In this document: piece by piece, positions 62,567 through 64,000 of the stretch
How positions within the stretch are numbered: position 1 is the stretch's first letter
Layout: every line of letters begins with the position of its first letter
Assembly (NCBI RefSeq): GCF_014192225.1
Contig: NZ_JACHXS010000001.1
Coordinates: 150,440-214,439 of the forward strand
Source of the DNA: Pseudoduganella umbonata
Lineage (GTDB): Bacteria > Pseudomonadota > Gammaproteobacteria > Burkholderiales > Burkholderiaceae_D
DNA length: 64,000 bases
Direction: 5' to 3'
Made by a program: the position numbers and the translations under genes
The notes under the pieces: model-generated
The model's input: only the letters and a program-made list of their open reading frames with translations
The model's database searches: none
What the model was told of the DNA's origin: nothing

Positions 62567-63506
62567 TCGCTTCCTCGGCTGCGTGCACGCGCACCGACCA
62601 CAGCACGCCGGCGGCCAGCAGCGCGATGGCGGCGGCCTCCAGCGGCCGCGGCCACGCCTGCCGGTAGATAAAACCGTACAGCAGCGCGAACAGCGTCTCG
62701 AACAGGATCAGCTGGCCGGACAGCGTGACCGGCACGCGGCGGCTGGCGATGTTCCACAACTGGTTGCCGATCACCGACGCGCCCAGCGCCAGCAGCGCAT
62801 TGCAGGTCCAGAACATTCCCCAGTCGCGTCCGGTGGCGGCACCGGCCGCGCCGGTCACATCGCCATGGTGCAGCGCCAGCGCCACCGCGGCGATGACGAG
62901 AGCGATGATGCCGGTGGCCAGGCCGTACAGCGCCGACCACTCGGCACTGCTGAAATGGGCATTGGCCTTCAGGTAGCGGGCATTGTCGACGGCGTACCAG
63001 GTCCAGCACAGCAGCGCGCCGGCCGCGCAGGCCAGGCCGGTGGCGATCTGCCATGCCGGCCGCCCGGCTTGCCCGGCATGGGCGAACACGTCGGCATTGA
63101 TGCAGGCGATGCCGGCCGCCACCACCGCCAGCGGTAGCGCCAGCCGGGCCAGCGGGACGGCGCCGTGATCGTGCCGCCCCAGCAGCGTGACGGTGATCGG
63201 CAGCACGCCGATGATCAGCGATGTCGGCGCCACGCCGGCCAGTTTGACGCCGGTGGCCAGCAGCATGTAATACACGATGTTCCCGGCCAGCGCATGCCGC
63301 AGCAGCGCGGCGCAATCGCCGCGGTCGAGCCGGTGCGCCAGCCGTGACAGCTTCGCCAGCAGCAGCGCGAAGGCCATCGCGCCATACGCCGTGTAGCGGC
63401 CGAGGGCCAGTTCCAGCGGCGAGAAGGCCGCCAGCAGCGCCGGCACGATGAACACCATGCCCCACATCGCACCGGCCAGCAGCGCGCACAGTACACCAGT
63501 CCACAT
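62553..63506 (-). CDS. EamA/DMT-superfamily transporter
   Basis: A 317-aa inner-membrane protein with ten predicted helices in two EamA halves (LCALLAGAMWGMVFIVPALLAAFSPLELALGRY, and IGNQLWNIASRRVPVTLSGQLILFETLFALLYGFIY). Such transporters export amino acids or metabolites. The substrate is unknown. GGAAA precedes the ATG. It is divergent from the erythromycin-esterase-like gene. Confidence 0.88.
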   Translation of the reverse strand: MWTGVLCALLAGAMWGMVFIVPALLAAFSPLELALGRYTAYGAMAFALLLAKLSRLAHRLDRGDCAALLRHALAGNIVYYMLLATGVKLAGVAPTSLIIGVLPITVTLLGRHDHGAVPLARLALPLAVVAAGIACINADVFAHAGQAGRPAWQIATGLACAAGALLCWTWYAVDNARYLKANAHFSSAEWSALYGLATGIIALVIAAVALALHHGDVTGAAGAATGRDWGMFWTCNALLALGASVIGNQLWNIASRRVPVTLSGQLILFETLFALLYGFIYRQAWPRPLEAAAIALLAAGVLWSVRVHAAEEAITPQ

Positions 63507-63589
63507 CCATTGTTTCCAGTTTTTAAGCTGCGACAGTGTCGCACAGAGTGCGATATCGTGGCCAGGTCAGCTATCTGCAGGAGACCACC

Positions 63590-64000
63590 ATGACCGACAG
63601 GAAAATCATCGACGCCCTGAAGGGCGAAGCGCGGCCTTTATCGGCCGGCGAGGACTTCGACTACCTGCTCGAATCGATCGGCGACGCATCGATCGTGCTG
63701 CTCGGCGAAGCCACCCATGGCACGCGCGAGTTCTACCGGCTGCGTGCCGAGATCAGCAAAAGGCTGATCGTCGAGAAGGGCTTCGACGCGATCGCCGTCG
63801 AAGCGGACTGGCCGGATGCGTTGCGCGTATCCCGCTACGTGCAGCACGGCGGCGACGACATGACGGCCGAGGGGGCCCTGTCCGGCTACAAGCGCTTCCC
63901 CCAGTGGATGTGGCGCAACCATGAGATCGTCGACCTGGTGAACTGGCTGCGCCTGCATAACGCGCACGTCGCCAGCAGCGTGCGGCGCGTCGGCTTCTAC
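63590..64000 (+). CDS. Erythromycin esterase family protein (truncated by window end)
   Basis: The first 137 residues are visible and the reading frame stays open to the window edge. MTDRKIIDALKGEARPLSAGEDFDYLLESIGDASIVLLGEATHG contains the family motif GEATHG with its catalytic-type Glu and His, and the conserved EADWPDALRV follows. Many family members (Ere-like, YbfO-like succinoglycan-type proteins) are not proven macrolide esterases. CAGGAG lies before the ATG. Confidence 0.85.
   Translation, partial: MTDRKIIDALKGEARPLSAGEDFDYLLESIGDASIVLLGEATHGTREFYRLRAEISKRLIVEKGFDAIAVEADWPDALRVSRYVQHGGDDMTAEGALSGYKRFPQWMWRNHEIVDLVNWLRLHNAHVASSVRRVGFY

Overview
The window is high-GC DNA of a Gram-negative bacterium, most likely a betaproteobacterium of the Oxalobacteraceae (Massilia / Duganella / Pseudoduganella type). 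This is inferred from gene content and style: a short H-NS protein with the C-terminal YRDxATGxTWxGRG motif, a class B3 metallo-beta-lactamase, a ureDABCEFGJ operon, many LysR regulators, and palindromic intergenic repeats built on GGTGTC/GACACC and GGGAC/GTCCC. It looks chromosomal; I see no transposase, integrase, phage or plasmid gene.

Layout. 0-13 kb: tRNA-Arg, a class A beta-lactamase, a YihY/BrkB membrane protein, a hydroxyacid dehydrogenase with its LysR regulator, a hydrolase-fold pseudoenzyme, and a complete MexEF-OprN-like RND efflux operon. 13-29 kb: PgeF, a B3 metallo-beta-lactamase, an MHS-type transporter, the NHEJ pair LigD and Ku (about 5 kb apart), a PEP-mutase-family enzyme, a LuxR-type protein with two degenerate HD-GYP domains, an SDR enzyme, and an aldo/keto reductase divergent from a TetR regulator. 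29-39.5 kb: SulP permease plus a DUF885 peptidase, then the urease operon, which is preceded by a sigma-54 promoter and two NtrC-like sites. 39.5-48 kb: a sigma-54 activator followed by a sigma-54 promoter and five co-directional genes for secreted or envelope proteins. 48-64 kb: redox and electrophile-stress genes (OYE with ArsR, azoreductase and pirin with LysR), phosphatidylserine decarboxylase, a TonB receptor, H-NS, PaiB, an EamA transporter and a truncated erythromycin-esterase-like gene at the right edge.

The most notable system is at 40480-47831. A bacterial enhancer-binding protein with a degenerate receiver domain lies next to a perfect -24/-12 promoter. That promoter leads into a 651-residue Gly/Ala-rich secreted protein, two small secreted proteins with LAE[L/A]RGG motifs, a C39-family cysteine peptidase, and an outer-membrane beta-barrel with a coiled-coil N-terminus. 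The layout matches the Pseudomonas Fap functional-amyloid operon (FapB/C/E fibre components, FapD peptidase, FapF porin), but the presumed fibre protein is completely different in sequence. Three of the secreted proteins share a QNS-centred motif at or near the C-terminus.

Intergenic space is rich in short palindromic or tandem repeats. Several proteins carry in-frame 15-18 bp tandem repeats in N-terminal or linker regions.
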